DNA of 36,158 nt, taken from NCBI GenBank assembly GCA_033105485.1, contig CP136957.1, positions 1 to 36,158 on the forward strand, written 5' to 3'. The position numbers and the translations under genes are program-made. The notes beneath the pieces are model-generated. The model saw nothing but the letters and a program-made list of their open reading frames with translations, was not told where the DNA came from and searched no databases. Below, piece by piece: positions 15,943 through 26,196 of the stretch. How positions within the stretch are numbered: the first letter of the stretch is position 1; the number at the start of each line of letters is the position of its first letter. The stretch comes from LVI-A0039 sp033105485 (GTDB lineage Bacteria; Bacillota_I; Bacilli_A; UBA3375).

Positions 15943-16044
15943 TTACCTGTTATTCTTCAAATAAGTATAAAGTACCGCTACAAAAAGGAGCCACGTTACA
16001 ATCTTACACAGCATTACAATTACTGCAATTATCTGAAATATCAT
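15943..16044 (-). CDS. 33-aa membrane peptide
   Basis: Starts MIFQIIAVIVMLCKIVTWL, continues LFVAVLYTYLKNNR and stops. A single hydrophobic helix with a basic tail is predicted. Its ATG lies nine bases after the stop of the secreted-protein gene, with AAAGGAGG in the gap, so the two form an operon. The product may be an immunity or partner protein of the secreted protein, or another toxin-like peptide; nothing decides this. It ends about 40 bp before the antisense promoter of locus A. Confidence 0.65.
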   Translation of the reverse strand: MIFQIIAVIVMLCKIVTWLLFVAVLYTYLKNNR

Positions 16045-16053
16045 ATTCCTCCT

Positions 16054-16659
16054 TTAATGTACAAATGTTTTAAGTTTGGTTCCATTGATTTCCGAATATA
16101 GGGTTTGTGTTGAAGAACCTAACCCTCCCCAAGTGTATGAAATTTTATACTTAACTTGTTTACTACCACCAGTAAGTGTATCCTTTACATTTGAACAACC
16201 CACACAAGTATATGATTCATAATTCCAATTTGTTATATTACATACATTTCCAGAACGTTTGACCGTTACATAGTATGATTGGAAAACAATTGGACCATAC
16301 CAATATACTTTCCACGCTTGTGTTCCATAGTTTATATTGTATGAACCTCTTACATTTGATGTTACTGGCTCCAATGTTAATGTTCCTAAATCTCCATTTT
16401 TATCCTCAACTATATATGTTTGTGTTTCTATTTTATTAAGATCAAAATCTATTTCTTCATCTGCCTCAATTATATCATTTGGATTCTCAATATCAGATTC
16501 TTCTACAAATTTGGGGACATTGACATCAACTCCATTAAATTCCATGCTTGTAACAGCAGCTTTATTTTGTGCATCTTCCACACCATCAGATGCACTTAAT
16601 GGAACAACACTTATGAAAGTTATCATCATAACCATTAGGCCACTTATCATTTTCTTCAT
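16054..16659 (-). CDS. Secreted DUF5626-like protein
   Basis: 201 aa. Residues 1-24 form a signal peptide ending in VPLSA. Residues 25-90 are acidic. From about 95 a beta-rich domain follows, with Trp/Tyr patches (QAWKVYWYGP) and Cys 140, 152 and 155 in YTCVGC, ending in NGTKLKTFVH. The order of strands and the closing NGTKLK-type motif resemble DUF5626 proteins, small exported Firmicute proteins of unknown function; the match is from memory. GGAGG precedes the ATG by four bases. A promoter lies upstream (TATAAT 16692-16697, TTGAAG 16715-16720, 17-bp spacer). It is first in an operon with the 33-aa membrane peptide. Confidence 0.75.
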   Translation of the reverse strand: MKKMISGLMVMMITFISVVPLSASDGVEDAQNKAAVTSMEFNGVDVNVPKFVEESDIENPNDIIEADEEIDFDLNKIETQTYIVEDKNGDLGTLTLEPVTSNVRGSYNINYGTQAWKVYWYGPIVFQSYYVTVKRSGNVCNITNWNYESYTCVGCSNVKDTLTGGSKQVKYKISYTWGGLGSSTQTLYSEINGTKLKTFVH

Positions 16660-16691
16660 AAAACCTCCTATAATAAATTAACTACAAATAA

Positions 16692-16720
16692 ATTATAACC
16701 TTTGGCACGAGCCACTTCAA
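16692..16720 (-). promoter_or_regulatory. Promoter of the secreted-protein operon
   Basis: On the minus strand TTGAAG, a 17-bp spacer and TATAAT. The spacer contains TGGC-TCGT-GCCA, a short inverted repeat that could be an operator. The copy I equivalent is at 7626-7654. Confidence 0.65.
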
Positions 16721-16791
16721 CAACACATAAATATATCATGTCAAATGAATTAAGCAACATACTATCATTTTATCAATCTCTAGACTATAAC

Positions 16792-16913
16792 TTCAGCCCG
16801 CCAAAATTCCCTAATTTTGACATCAAAAGTGACTACATCACCTAAAACTTATGTTGTGGGGGTGTAGTCACTTTTTTTAGAGGGCTAAATTCTCGATGTT
16901 TTGGCGGGCTGAA
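16792..16913. repeat. 15-bp inverted repeats enclosing a 13-bp hairpin
   Basis: TTCAGCCCGCCAAAA (16792-16806) and TTTTGGCGGGCTGAA (16899-16913) bracket AAAAGTGACTACA/TGTAGTCACTTTT (16825-16875), whose right arm runs into seven T. The inner hairpin can serve as a terminator, strongest on the plus strand and weaker for repB transcripts arriving on the minus strand. The nested arms suggest a cruciform or origin-type structure. No transposase or target duplication is present. Confidence 0.75.
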
Positions 16914-16925
16914 CAAAATAAAATA

Positions 16926-16989
16926 GCGCCACTACACGCCACAGTATGCGCCATAGTTCGCGCTAGGGTTCGCGCCATTCGACGCGCTA
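16926..16989. repeat. Iteron family 1, GCGCYA every 12 bp
   Basis: Cores at 16936 (ACGCCA), 16948, 16960, 16972 and 16984 fall in exact 12-bp register, with one more at 16926 two bases out of phase. The six-base linkers vary. This fits binding sites for a replication or partition protein. Confidence 0.7.
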
Positions 16990-17005
16990 CCCCAAAATTA
17001 AAAAT

Positions 17006-17071
17006 GGCCGTACTAGTGGCTAGGGTAACGGCTAGGGTTGTGGCCAGGGTAACGGCCATATAAACGGCTAT
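17006..17071. repeat. Iteron family 2, GGCYRK every 12 bp
   Basis: Six cores at 17006, 17018, 17030, 17042, 17054 and 17066 with exact 12-bp spacing (GGCCGT, GGCTAG, GGCTAG, GGCCAG, GGCCAT, GGCTAT). Confidence 0.75.
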
Positions 17072-17110
17072 TTTCAACTATACAAAAACACTCGCACTAC
17101 TCCGGTATCA

Positions 17111-17152
17111 ACGAGTACATTAACGAGTAGTCTAACGAGTGTATCAGTGAGT
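17111..17152. repeat. Iteron family 3, ACGAGT every 12 bp
   Basis: Cores at 17111, 17123 and 17135, plus GTGAGT at 17147, in 12-bp register and overlapping the repB stop codon. Two inverted relatives, ACTCGC and ACTCCG, lie just left at 17090 and 17099. Confidence 0.7.
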
Positions 17153-18649
17153 TCTTTTCTTTTGTTCTTCTTCGATAACTTTCTTCCATTTTATTATTGT
17201 CTTTTTACTAATTCCTGATTGTTTTTCTAATTCTCTTAAACTTGCGTTTGGGTTCGAATCCAGTAATTCCCTAACTTGTTCTTCTTTAGATTTTCTACCA
17301 TTGTTATCATCCCACTTGGTACCATTTTGAGATTGATTAAAGTCTCTCATCAATCTCATCACTTCCATATGTGTCTCTTGTTTTCTACCATTTCGCTTAT
17401 TCGCTGGCATTGGATATCCTGTTATCTTTTCTATCTCACTTCGAGGGTATGCTTTTACATCTTCTCCATAAAATGTTAAAGCTGCTAATACATCTTCTTG
17501 AGTAAAGGCTTCTTTATGTTCTGATTGATTAAAATACTCTAATGCATTAAAAGCATCTTTTTCAAGTTCTGAATATGAGATATTACACTTACTTGCAAAT
17601 ATTGCAAGGGCTAATATTCTAAAGTACCTTTTCCCCTCAACTACACTAAAATCAAATAATCTTTCTCGCTTATACCAATCATATAATGCTCGATTCACTG
17701 GTTTATTCCAATGGTTGTATTTTCTTGCTGGTATCCCTTCAACTATTCTTGTTTGATACCATTCTGGATACTTTATTTTTGCCTCTCCCATTGTCAAGGT
17801 TTGACTTTCTTCATCAATCGGTAATAGATCAATTCCATGTACATCACGTGCTATATTCTTTTGACTACTATTTATCCAGTTATTTATAGTTTCTAAAGTT
17901 AATCTTTCACCTATCTTAAATGCTGTCGCTCGGTAATTTTGACCTAGTTTTGTTGGTGTTCCTATCATTCTAAACCCTTGATTGATATTTTGATACTGAA
18001 CTTCATCGCTTTTAAATGCAGTTGTACACCCCTCAACCCATGTATGCCATGTCAAATGCCTTTTAAAGTTATTTAATCTTCTTCTCGTTTCTGGAAAGAG
18101 CTTAATTGGTTTATCTAAAAGATAGTATAAGTGGAATCCAGTTCCCGAATTAACTAAATAAGTTGGTTGGATAAGCCACGTAGCATCTAATTCTAATCTT
18201 ATAAGTAACTTTTCTAACATCCTAATATCTTCTACATAGTCTAAGTCCATAATCAGAGCATACATTTCACGTTCATTTTGACTAGTTCGATTCTTTCCAG
18301 CATAAGACAAACCATTCGTTATTATTAAATTGTTATCCCACTCTTCATTTTCAAGTACATAATCTAAATCAAGTCGATTATCCTTATGGCCAATTATTCG
18401 TTTAGTAATTGGTTTAACTCCTAAATTGTGAATCAGCATATTATATTTTTGATTCTCATAAGTATCCTTACCTGGTTCTTGTAATTTACCTATTGAAAAA
18501 ATATCATTATAGACATCTTCTGCTAATACTTCTTCAAACTCATTTCGTAGATATTCATTCTTTTTTAAAAACAAATCAACATCACTTGAAAAAACATTAT
18601 CAGATTCGATATCTTTTAGTTCAAAATTTAACTGTTCTAACTTACTCAA
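17144..18649 (-). CDS. Plasmid replication protein B (second intact copy)
   Basis: Identical to the gene at 8078-9583, 501 aa from the TTG at 18649. It closes copy II and shows that the gene is intact in two adjacent units. Confidence 0.8.
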   Translation of the reverse strand: MSKLEQLNFELKDIESDNVFSSDVDLFLKKNEYLRNEFEEVLAEDVYNDIFSIGKLQEPGKDTYENQKYNMLIHNLGVKPITKRIIGHKDNRLDLDYVLENEEWDNNLIITNGLSYAGKNRTSQNEREMYALIMDLDYVEDIRMLEKLLIRLELDATWLIQPTYLVNSGTGFHLYYLLDKPIKLFPETRRRLNNFKRHLTWHTWVEGCTTAFKSDEVQYQNINQGFRMIGTPTKLGQNYRATAFKIGERLTLETINNWINSSQKNIARDVHGIDLLPIDEESQTLTMGEAKIKYPEWYQTRIVEGIPARKYNHWNKPVNRALYDWYKRERLFDFSVVEGKRYFRILALAIFASKCNISYSELEKDAFNALEYFNQSEHKEAFTQEDVLAALTFYGEDVKAYPRSEIEKITGYPMPANKRNGRKQETHMEVMRLMRDFNQSQNGTKWDDNNGRKSKEEQVRELLDSNPNASLRELEKQSGISKKTIIKWKKVIEEEQKKRTH

Positions 18650-18657
18650 AATTACCT

Positions 18658-18937
18658 CCAAAAAGTGCTACTAGGGGACGTATTATATCAATATGTTTTT
18701 TACACCACCTGAATTAATAAAAATATGACCTCTGATTAAGTCTTAATTATCTTATACCAATTATACTCCAAAAAGTGCTACTAGGGGACGTATTATATCA
18801 ATATGTTTTTTTACACCACCTGAATTAATAAAAAAATGACTTCTGATTTGCTCTCTTTATTCTTAAAGTAATTATACTCCAAAAAGTAGCATTAGGGGAC
18901 GTATTATATCAATACATTTTTTTTACCACCTAAAACC
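18658..18937 (-). repeat. repB promoter repeats, copy III
   Basis: Three units as in copy II, with one extra T in the second (at about 18815). Confidence 0.75.
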
Positions 18938-19099
18938 CCAAAAAATGACCTAATTTATCGGCCAGTTTAATATTAATATTAACTTTAGTTCTCATTTGTC
19001 GTTTTAAGGCTCATACTTCGCCATATTTTAGTCTTTTTAGCAATTATGACTAATTATGTATATTTTTAGAGAAATTGCTTAAACGGCATTTAAATGCGT

Positions 19100-19323
19100 T
19101 ATAATTGATTAGTCCGAAAGGACACGGAGGATAACATGAAAGATTATCTCATGATAACTTAATGGAGGATAGCTAGTGCTTGCAGTTGTATTGCTGTTAG
19201 AACTAATTGTTATCATAGTACTACTTAAGTACTAACCCAACATTTGTTATCCTCCAGAACAAAATAAAAGCCCCCTGCTCGAACAGGGGGCTTTTTCCAA
19301 CATTTGTTATCAAATGTATTATA
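19100..19323 (+). other. TA-like locus B, copy III (intact)
   Basis: Leader 19136-19162, toxin 19176-19235, DR1 19237-19251, terminator 19266-19295, DR2 19297-19311, antisense -10 at 19318-19323. Confidence 0.7.
19176..19235 (+). CDS. Toxin B, copy III
   Basis: Same 19-aa peptide as 10109-10168. Confidence 0.65.
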   Translation: MLAVVLLLELIVIIVLLKY

Positions 19324-19329
19324 TCACGT

Positions 19330-19777
19330 TTATAAAAAATAGTCTTTTGTATTGTTCCACACATCTATTTCTTCAACCATTGCTTCCTCTAACATTTTTG
19401 TTTCTACTAGCTCACAACTTTCTGTATCAGTATATTCATCAGATGTATAGTCATCGTTCTCATAGTATCCATGGCTATATTCTTTCAGTTCTAAGCCCTG
19501 CTCTTCATTTGCTCTATATAGAATATCGTAACCCTCTTCAGGTGCCATACTTGCAACAAATATTGTATCTACATACTTATCATTTCATCACTCTGTAATA
19601 ACACTCTAATATTGTCACCATCAGATCTGTATGACTTTGAATCGCTATCTTCATCTGCAGACATCAAATTATAATTATTCTGTTCTAAAAAATCACTTGC
19701 TTCTGTAAATGCTCCACTCCCAGTCCCACAACCAGATAATGTTAAAATAGCCAAACTTCCAATAATTTTTTATTCAT
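19330..19777 (-). pseudogene. Lipoprotein gene, copy III
   Basis: A6 frameshift at the signal peptide plus one T missing near 19585, which splits the body. Confidence 0.7.
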
Positions 19778-19842
19778 AAATTCCTCTCCCTTTACTTTAG
19801 TTTATCACATCTTATTTCGCCTTAAAACTAAAGGTCTAAATA

Positions 19843-19898
19843 GGGGTGTAATCCGAAGGTAACTCCGAGGTATTGAATTACCACTCGGATTACACCCC
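19843..19898. repeat. Long 14-bp-arm hairpin, copy III
   Basis: Same arms as 10777-10832. Confidence 0.7.
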
Positions 19899-20103
19899 AA
19901 GATTCACTTAACAATTGATAAATTGAAGGTGCTAAATTTTAGGATACTACCAAAATCACCATTTTTCAACACCTTCATCTTCAACCTATAATTTTATCTC
20001 TTATATTCCCCTCTTTAGATATTGAAAATACATCTCAAATTCAATTGACCTAATACCGTTTCAGAGTTATTATATTTGTATAAAATATTTGAGGAGGTGA
20101 AAT

Positions 20104-20232
20104 ATACCAACAACAGGAGAACACCCTAGAAACGGAGTTTACACTTGTACATCTTGTGGCCAAACAGTTACAATCAGTAATGGAGATACTATGCCACCAT
20201 GTCCGAGATGTTCTGGAACAAACTTCAGATAA
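20104..20232 (+). CDS. Zinc-ribbon protein, copy III
   Basis: 42 aa, ATA start, identical to 11038-11166. Confidence 0.65.
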   Translation: MPTTGEHPRNGVYTCTSCGQTVTISNGDTMPPCPRCSGTNFR

Positions 20233-20966
20233 ATTATTACGACTTACTAAATGTAAGTCTTGTATAATTGAGCTTCTATAAACTAGTTGAATTATGCAAA
20301 ACTTATGTTTGTGCAAGCTTGCACAGAACACTCTATTTTAGACTCAAAAAGTTGACAACAGGATAAGGGCTTGCACACGAAACGTGTGAAAAGGGGGATT
20401 TTTGCGGTGCAAACATCAGTCTTTATGGGCAAAATCGACTTTTTACATTGACACACGAAATGGTAAATTTTTCACCTTGATTTTAGATGACTTTTCCAAC
20501 TTTGATTAGTCAATTAATCACATTTGATTAGTTCGCTAATCAACAAACCACTGGTTGGTCACTCGGTGACTAAATTTAGTTTTTCAATTTAGCCACCGAG
20601 TGACCAAAATATAATCATGCAGTTTAAAGACCACTTTTGACCACTTCTTCTCTCGTTAAAAAACGAAAAAATAGGCCGAAATTTTACATGCAGGATAAAG
20701 GACTGGTTCCAGTTTTGGCCACAACAAGGCGCAAAGCCCCTTGTTTACAAAGAAAATTAGTGGCCATTATGCTGGCCATTTTTACTTTCTCCATTTTTTA
20801 TAATGGCCTCCATTCACGTTATCCTTTTATTCATATAGAAAATTAGTGGCCATTACACTGTTTTTACAATAAAACTGTTTTTTTTCAATAATTGTCTTTT
20901 TTACTGCCCCCCCCCGATTTTTGCTATAATTTAAGGGAATTTATTATTTTATGAAAGGATTTATAT
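20233..20966. repeat. Inverted-repeat region and C9 promoter, copy III
   Basis: As 11167-11900. C9 at 20907-20915, -10 at 20925-20930. One A is missing in the GCAAAAATC arm. Confidence 0.6.
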
Positions 20967-22748
20967 GAATTTACAAAAATTATTTTTAATACCTTCAATG
21001 GCTCTTTGATTTCTTCTTCCGTTGCCATTGATTTTAACGCTAGTGAAGTTCATACTACTAGCGAAATTATTTTTGAGCAAACTACTGATATTGTTTATGC
21101 TCCTGTTCATCCTACAAGTGAGGAAGTTGAAGCTGCTGCTGCTACCGATATAGTTACTTTTAACGACGCTAACTTGGAGCAAGCTTTAGCTCACGATTTA
21201 GGGGTAGCCGTTGGAGATATTACTGTTGGCGATATGGAAACTTTAACTCACCTGTACTTGGATTATAACTCTATCAGTGATATCACGGGATTAGAGTACG
21301 CTACTAATTTAACTTACCTGGACTTGGGTAATAACTCTATCAGTGATATTACTCCCCTTAGCGGACTTACTAATTTAACTTACCTGAACTTGAGTTCTAA
21401 CTCTATCAGTGATATTACTCCCCTTAGCGGACTTACTAATTTAACTGCCCTGTACTTGGGTCTCAATTCTATTAGTGATATTACTCCCCTTAGCGGACTT
21501 ACTAATTTAACTTACTGAACTTGAGTTATAACTCTATCAGTGATATTACTCCCTTAGCGGACTTACTAATTTAGCTCACCTGTACTTGTATACTAACTCT
21601 ATCAGTGATATTACTCCCCTTAGCGGACTTACTAATTTAACTACCTGACTTGGGTAATAACTCTATCAGTGATATTACTCCCCTTAGCGGACTTACTAAT
21701 TTAACTTACCTGTACTTGTATACTTCTATCAGTGATATTACTCCCCTTAGCGGACTTACTAATTTAACTGACCTGTACTTGGGTAATAACTCTATCAGTG
21801 ATATTACTCCCCTTAGCGGACTTACTAATTTAACTGACCTGGACTTGGGTACTCAAACAATTAATTTAGAAGATATTACTGTTAATAACAATGATGAATT
21901 ATTTCACCCTATTATTGATATCGATGGAATAGCTCATCAAGTGTCGCTTGGCATTCCACAGACGGTATTTTTTATATGATTGGAGATTGGAATATCTCCA
22001 CTTCTATAGGTTCGGTAACTGACGAAGAGTTTCAGGGCCATATATATCAAAAAGTAACATATGAAGAATTAAGCTTACTTACTGGAACTGATAACGCTAG
22101 TACATATGAAGAAGTATCACTGACAGATGAAGATTTAATTACTTTATTTGAAGTGACTAACAGTGAAGAGTTAACTATTACCGTAAATCAATCAGCTATT
22201 GATTATTCTACTCCTGGCGACTACACTGTTATCTTTACGGATACAGATGATAACGAGTTTACCGGATCATTAACTATTACTGATGTTTTACCTACACTTA
22301 CAATTAATAACGATACAGTTACACTAGCAACTGGTAGTAGTTTAATAACATCTTAGAGCAGTTAACTTACTCTGCTACTGAAATTACTGAGGGTGATTTA
22401 ACAAGTTCAATTTCAATTGATGATTCTGCAGTTGATTACTCAACAGCTGGAAGTTATGATGTGATCTTTTCTGTACAAGATGAAGAAGGTAATGAAGTTT
22501 CTAAAACTGTAACTGTAATTATCGAAGATGATAGTACTGAAGTTGTTAACCCTGAAACTCCAGATGTTTCTGACCCTGATGAAGTGACTAGCGAAGACTC
22601 TACTGACGAAGTTTCTACTGAAGACTCTACTGATGATTTTAAAGAAATGTCTTTAGCTACTACTGGTGGAAAAATTATAGGAACACTTGCAGTTTTATTA
22701 GCAATTGTTATTGTTGCTTTAGGTTTAAAACGATTTATTAAAGAATAA
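20967..22748 (+). pseudogene. Internalin-like LRR surface protein, copy III (many frameshifts)
   Basis: Homologous along its full length to the intact gene. Frame is lost at about 21007, 21514, 21551, 21643, 21724 (three bases lost), 21960 and 22344. Confidence 0.85.
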
Positions 22749-22860
22749 TACTTCACACTCATTGTAAATATAATGTATGATATTTATACTCAATTAGTTT
22801 GAGGAGTTACACAAGACATGTTTCCCATTCTTAGTGTATAACTAAATTTTAATAATGTAA

Positions 22861-22884
22861 AAAGACTGTCAATAGACAGTCTTT
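22861..22884. terminator. Bidirectional terminator, copy III
   Basis: Same stem as 13807-13830. Confidence 0.9.
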
Positions 22885-22892
22885 CTTTATGT

Positions 22893-24380
22893 TTATCAAT
22901 TCCTCATCGATTACTTTTTTCCATTTTATAATCGTTGGCCTACTTATTCCTGATATCTTTTCTAACTCTCTTAAACTACTATTTGGATATTGCTTAAGCA
23001 ATTCCTTCACCTGTTCTTTTTTAGGTTTACGGCCGTTATTGTCTCTCCAATTTGTACTCATAAGTTTATCCATATCTCTTTGTCTATTTCTAGCCAATGT
23101 TAAATGTACTTCTTGTTTTAAACCATTTCGCTTATTCGCTGGCATTTGATACCCTGTTATCTTTTCTATCTCACTTCTAGGATATGCTTTCACATCATCT
23201 CCATAGAACGTTAAAGCAGCTAGTACATCTTCTTTAGTAAATGCTTCTTTATGTTTTGCCTTGTTAAAGTACTCTAAAGCCTCAAACGAATCTTTTTCAA
23301 GCTCAGCATACGGTATATTACACTTGCTTGCGAAAATTGCTAAAGCCAGTATTCTAAAGTAACGTTTACCCTCTACTACACTAAAGTCTAGTAACCTTTG
23401 GTCTTTATACCAATCATACAATGCCCTATTAACTGGCCTATTCCAATGATTATACTTTCTTGCTGGTATTCCCTCACAATCTTGTTTTGATACCATTCTG
23501 GGTACTTCTCTTTAGCCTCGGCCATAGATAGTGTTTGACTCTTTTCAGATATCGATTCTAGATCAATTTTATGTACACTTTTGGCTATCGGCTGTTGATT
23601 ACTATTTATCCATCTATTAATTGTCTCTAAATCAAGTCTTTCACCAATTTTGAATGCAGTTGCTCTAAATTCTTTACCTAGTTTTGTCGGAGTTCCTATC
23701 ATTCTAAAACCTTGATTGATATTTTGGAATTGTACTTCTTCATACTTAAAGGCCGTAGTACAACCCTCAACCCATGTATGCCATGTAAGGTGTCGTTTAA
23801 AGTTATTAAGTCTTTCTTCTCGTTTCTGGAAAGAGCTTTATTGGTTTGTCTAAAAGATAGTATAAGTGAAACCCTGTTCCTGAATTAACAATGTATGTGG
23901 GTTGTATAAGCCAAGTAACTTCAGTTTCTAATCTAATTAATAATGTTTCTAGCATGTATAAATCTTCTACATAGTCCAAGTCCATAATAAGAGCATACAT
24001 TTCACGCTCGTTTTTACTTGTTCTATTCTTCCCAGCATAAGACAGTCCATTAGTAATAATCAAATCATTATCCCACTTCATTATCAAGAATATAATCTAA
24101 GTCTAACTTACCATCTTTTTGGCCAATAATTCTTTTCTTGATAGGTTTATTACCTAAATTGTGAATAAGCATATTAAACTTATGGTTCTCATAAGAAACT
24201 TTACCTACTTCTTGTAAACTTCCTATCGAAAATATCATTATAGACCTCTTCAGCTGATACTTCTTCAAAGGAATTTCTTAAATATTCATTCTTCTTAAGA
24301 AACATATCTATATCTTTAAAGTAAACCCCATCTACATCAATCTCTGATAACCCTAAATTAAGTTGTTCTAATCTATCCAT
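22893..24380 (-). pseudogene. Replication protein A, copy III (frameshifted)
   Basis: Start ATG at 24380. Two bases are missing at the stop codon, so the frame reads through. Further indels lie near 23475, 23812, 24077 and 24235. Confidence 0.85.
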
Positions 24381-24389
24381 TTTAAACCT

Positions 24390-24557
24390 CCAAAAAGTAG
24401 CATTAGGGGACGTATTATATCAATACATTTTTTTTACCACCTAAAGTAATAAAAAAATGACTTCTGATTTGCTCTCTTTATTCTTAAAGTAATTATACTC
24501 CAAAAAGTAGCATTAGGGGACGTATTATATCAATACATTTTTTTTACCACCTAAAAC
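24390..24557 (-). repeat. repA promoter repeats, copy III
   Basis: Units at 24390 and 24500. Confidence 0.75.
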
Positions 24558-24720
24558 CCCAAAAAATGACCTAATTTATCGGCCAGTTTAATATTAATAT
24601 TAACTTTAGTTCTCATTTGTCGTTTTAAGGCTCATACTTCGCCATATTTTAGTCTTTTTAGCAATTATGACTAATTATGTATATTTTTAGAGAAATTGCT
24701 TAAACGGCATTTAAATGCGT

Positions 24721-24951
24721 TATAATTGATTAGTCCGTAACGACTTTAAACTAGGAGGATAATATGAAAGATTATCTTATGATAACTTAATGGAGGGTAA
24801 TCGGTGATAGCAGTATTATTATTGCTTGAACTAATTATTATCATAGTACTACTTAAGTACTAAACCTAAATTTATTATCCTCCAGAACAAAATAAAAGCC
24901 CCCTGTATCGAGCAGGGGGCTTTTCCTAAATTTATTATCAAATGTATTATA
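24721..24951 (+). other. TA-like locus A, copy III (intact)
   Basis: Leader 24764-24790, toxin 24804-24863, DR1 24865-24879, terminator 24894-24924, DR2 24925-24939, then the antisense -10. Confidence 0.7.
24804..24863 (+). CDS. Toxin A, copy III
   Basis: Same peptide as 15756-15815. Confidence 0.65.
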   Translation: MIAVLLLLELIIIIVLLKY

Positions 24952-24990
24952 TCATGCAAGATTTTATCTTGTATGATTTTCTTATTTTTA

Positions 24991-25092
24991 TTACCTGTTA
25001 TTCTTCAAATAAGTATAAAGTACCGCTACAAAAAGGAGCCACGTTACAATCTTACACAGCATTACAATTACTGCAATTATCTGAAATATCAT
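24991..25092 (-). CDS. 33-aa membrane peptide, copy III
   Basis: Same as 15943-16044. Confidence 0.65.
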   Translation of the reverse strand: MIFQIIAVIVMLCKIVTWLLFVAVLYTYLKNNR

Positions 25093-25101
25093 ATTCCTCC
25101 T

Positions 25102-25703
25102 TTAATGTACAAATGTTTTAAGTTTGGTTCCATTGATTTCCGAATATAGGGTTTGTGTTGAAGAACCTAACCTCCCCAAGTGTATGAAATTTTATACTTA
25201 CTTGTTTACTACCACCAGTAAGTGTATCCTTTACATTTGAACAACCCACACAAGTATATGATTCATAATTCCAATTTGTTATATTACATACATTTCCAGA
25301 ACGTTTGACCGTTACATAGTATGATTGGAAAACAATTGGACCATACCAATATACTTTCCACGCTTGTGTTCCATAGTTTATATTGTATGAACCTCTTACA
25401 TTTGATGTTACTGGCTCCAATGTTAATGTTCCTAAATCTCCATTTTTATCCTCAACTATATATGTTTGTGTTTCTATTTTATTAAGATCAAAATCTATTT
25501 CTTCATCTGCCTCATTATATCATTTGGATTCTCATATCAGATTCTTCTACAAATTTGGGGACATTGACATCAACTCCATTAAATTCCATGCTTGTAACAG
25601 CAGCTTTATTTTGTGCATCTTCCACACCATCAGATGCACTTAATGGAACAACACTTATGAAAGTTATCATCATAACCATTAGGCCACTTATCATTTTCTT
25701 CAT
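25102..25703 (-). pseudogene. Secreted DUF5626-like protein, copy III (frameshifted)
   Basis: Single bases are missing near 25172, 25199, 25513 and 25533. Confidence 0.8.
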
Positions 25704-25837
25704 AAAACCTCCTATAATAAATTAACTACAAATAAATTATAACCTTTGGCACGAGCCACTTCAACAACAACACATAAATATATCATGTCAAATGAATTAG
25801 CAACATACTATCATTTTATCAATCTCTAGACTATAAC

Positions 25838-25957
25838 TTCAGCCCGCCAAAATTCCTAATTTTGACATCAAAAGTGACTACATCACCTAAAACTTATGTT
25901 GTGGGGGTGTAGTCACTTTTTTTAGAGGGCTAAATTCTCGATGTTTTGGCGGCTGAA
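25838..25957. repeat. 15-bp inverted repeats with inner hairpin, copy III
   Basis: The right arm lacks one G compared with copies I, II and IV. Confidence 0.65.
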
Positions 25958-25969
25958 CAAAATAAAATA

Positions 25970-26196
25970 GCGCCACTACACGCCACAGTATGCGCCATAG
26001 TTCGCGCTAGGGTTCGCGCCATTCGACGCGCTACCCCAAAATTAAAAATGGCCGTACTAGTGGCTAGGGTAACGGCTAGGGTTGTGGCCAGGGTAACGGC
26101 CATATAAACGGCTATTTTCAACTATACAAAAACACTCGCACTACTCCGGTATCAACGAGTACATTAACGAGTAGTCTAACGAGTGTATCAGTGAGT
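25970..26196. repeat. Three 12-bp iteron families, copy III
   Basis: GCGCYA 25970-26033, GGCYRK 26050-26115, ACGAGT 26155-26196. No change in spacing. Confidence 0.72.

Larger units (their letters stand above)
9065..18130. repeat. Plasmid unit copy II (clean reference copy, 9,066 bp)
   Basis: This copy is free of the indels seen elsewhere. All its genes are open apart from the lipoprotein frameshift that all copies share. The 9,066-bp spacing recurs between homologous gene starts in clean regions: surface protein 2835 and 11901, secreted protein 7593 and 16659, repB 9583 and 18649. I take it as the true plasmid sequence. Confidence 0.95.

Noticed and set aside
16792..16913. Terminal inverted repeats of an insertion sequence
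   Set aside because: Only about 90 bp lies between the arms, with no transposase and no target-site duplication; a terminator-like hairpin fills the space.
16877..17077. 66-codon frame with four-residue repeats (AVTL, ATTL)
   Set aside because: The repeats are the 12-bp iterons read as codons; no ribosome site precedes it.
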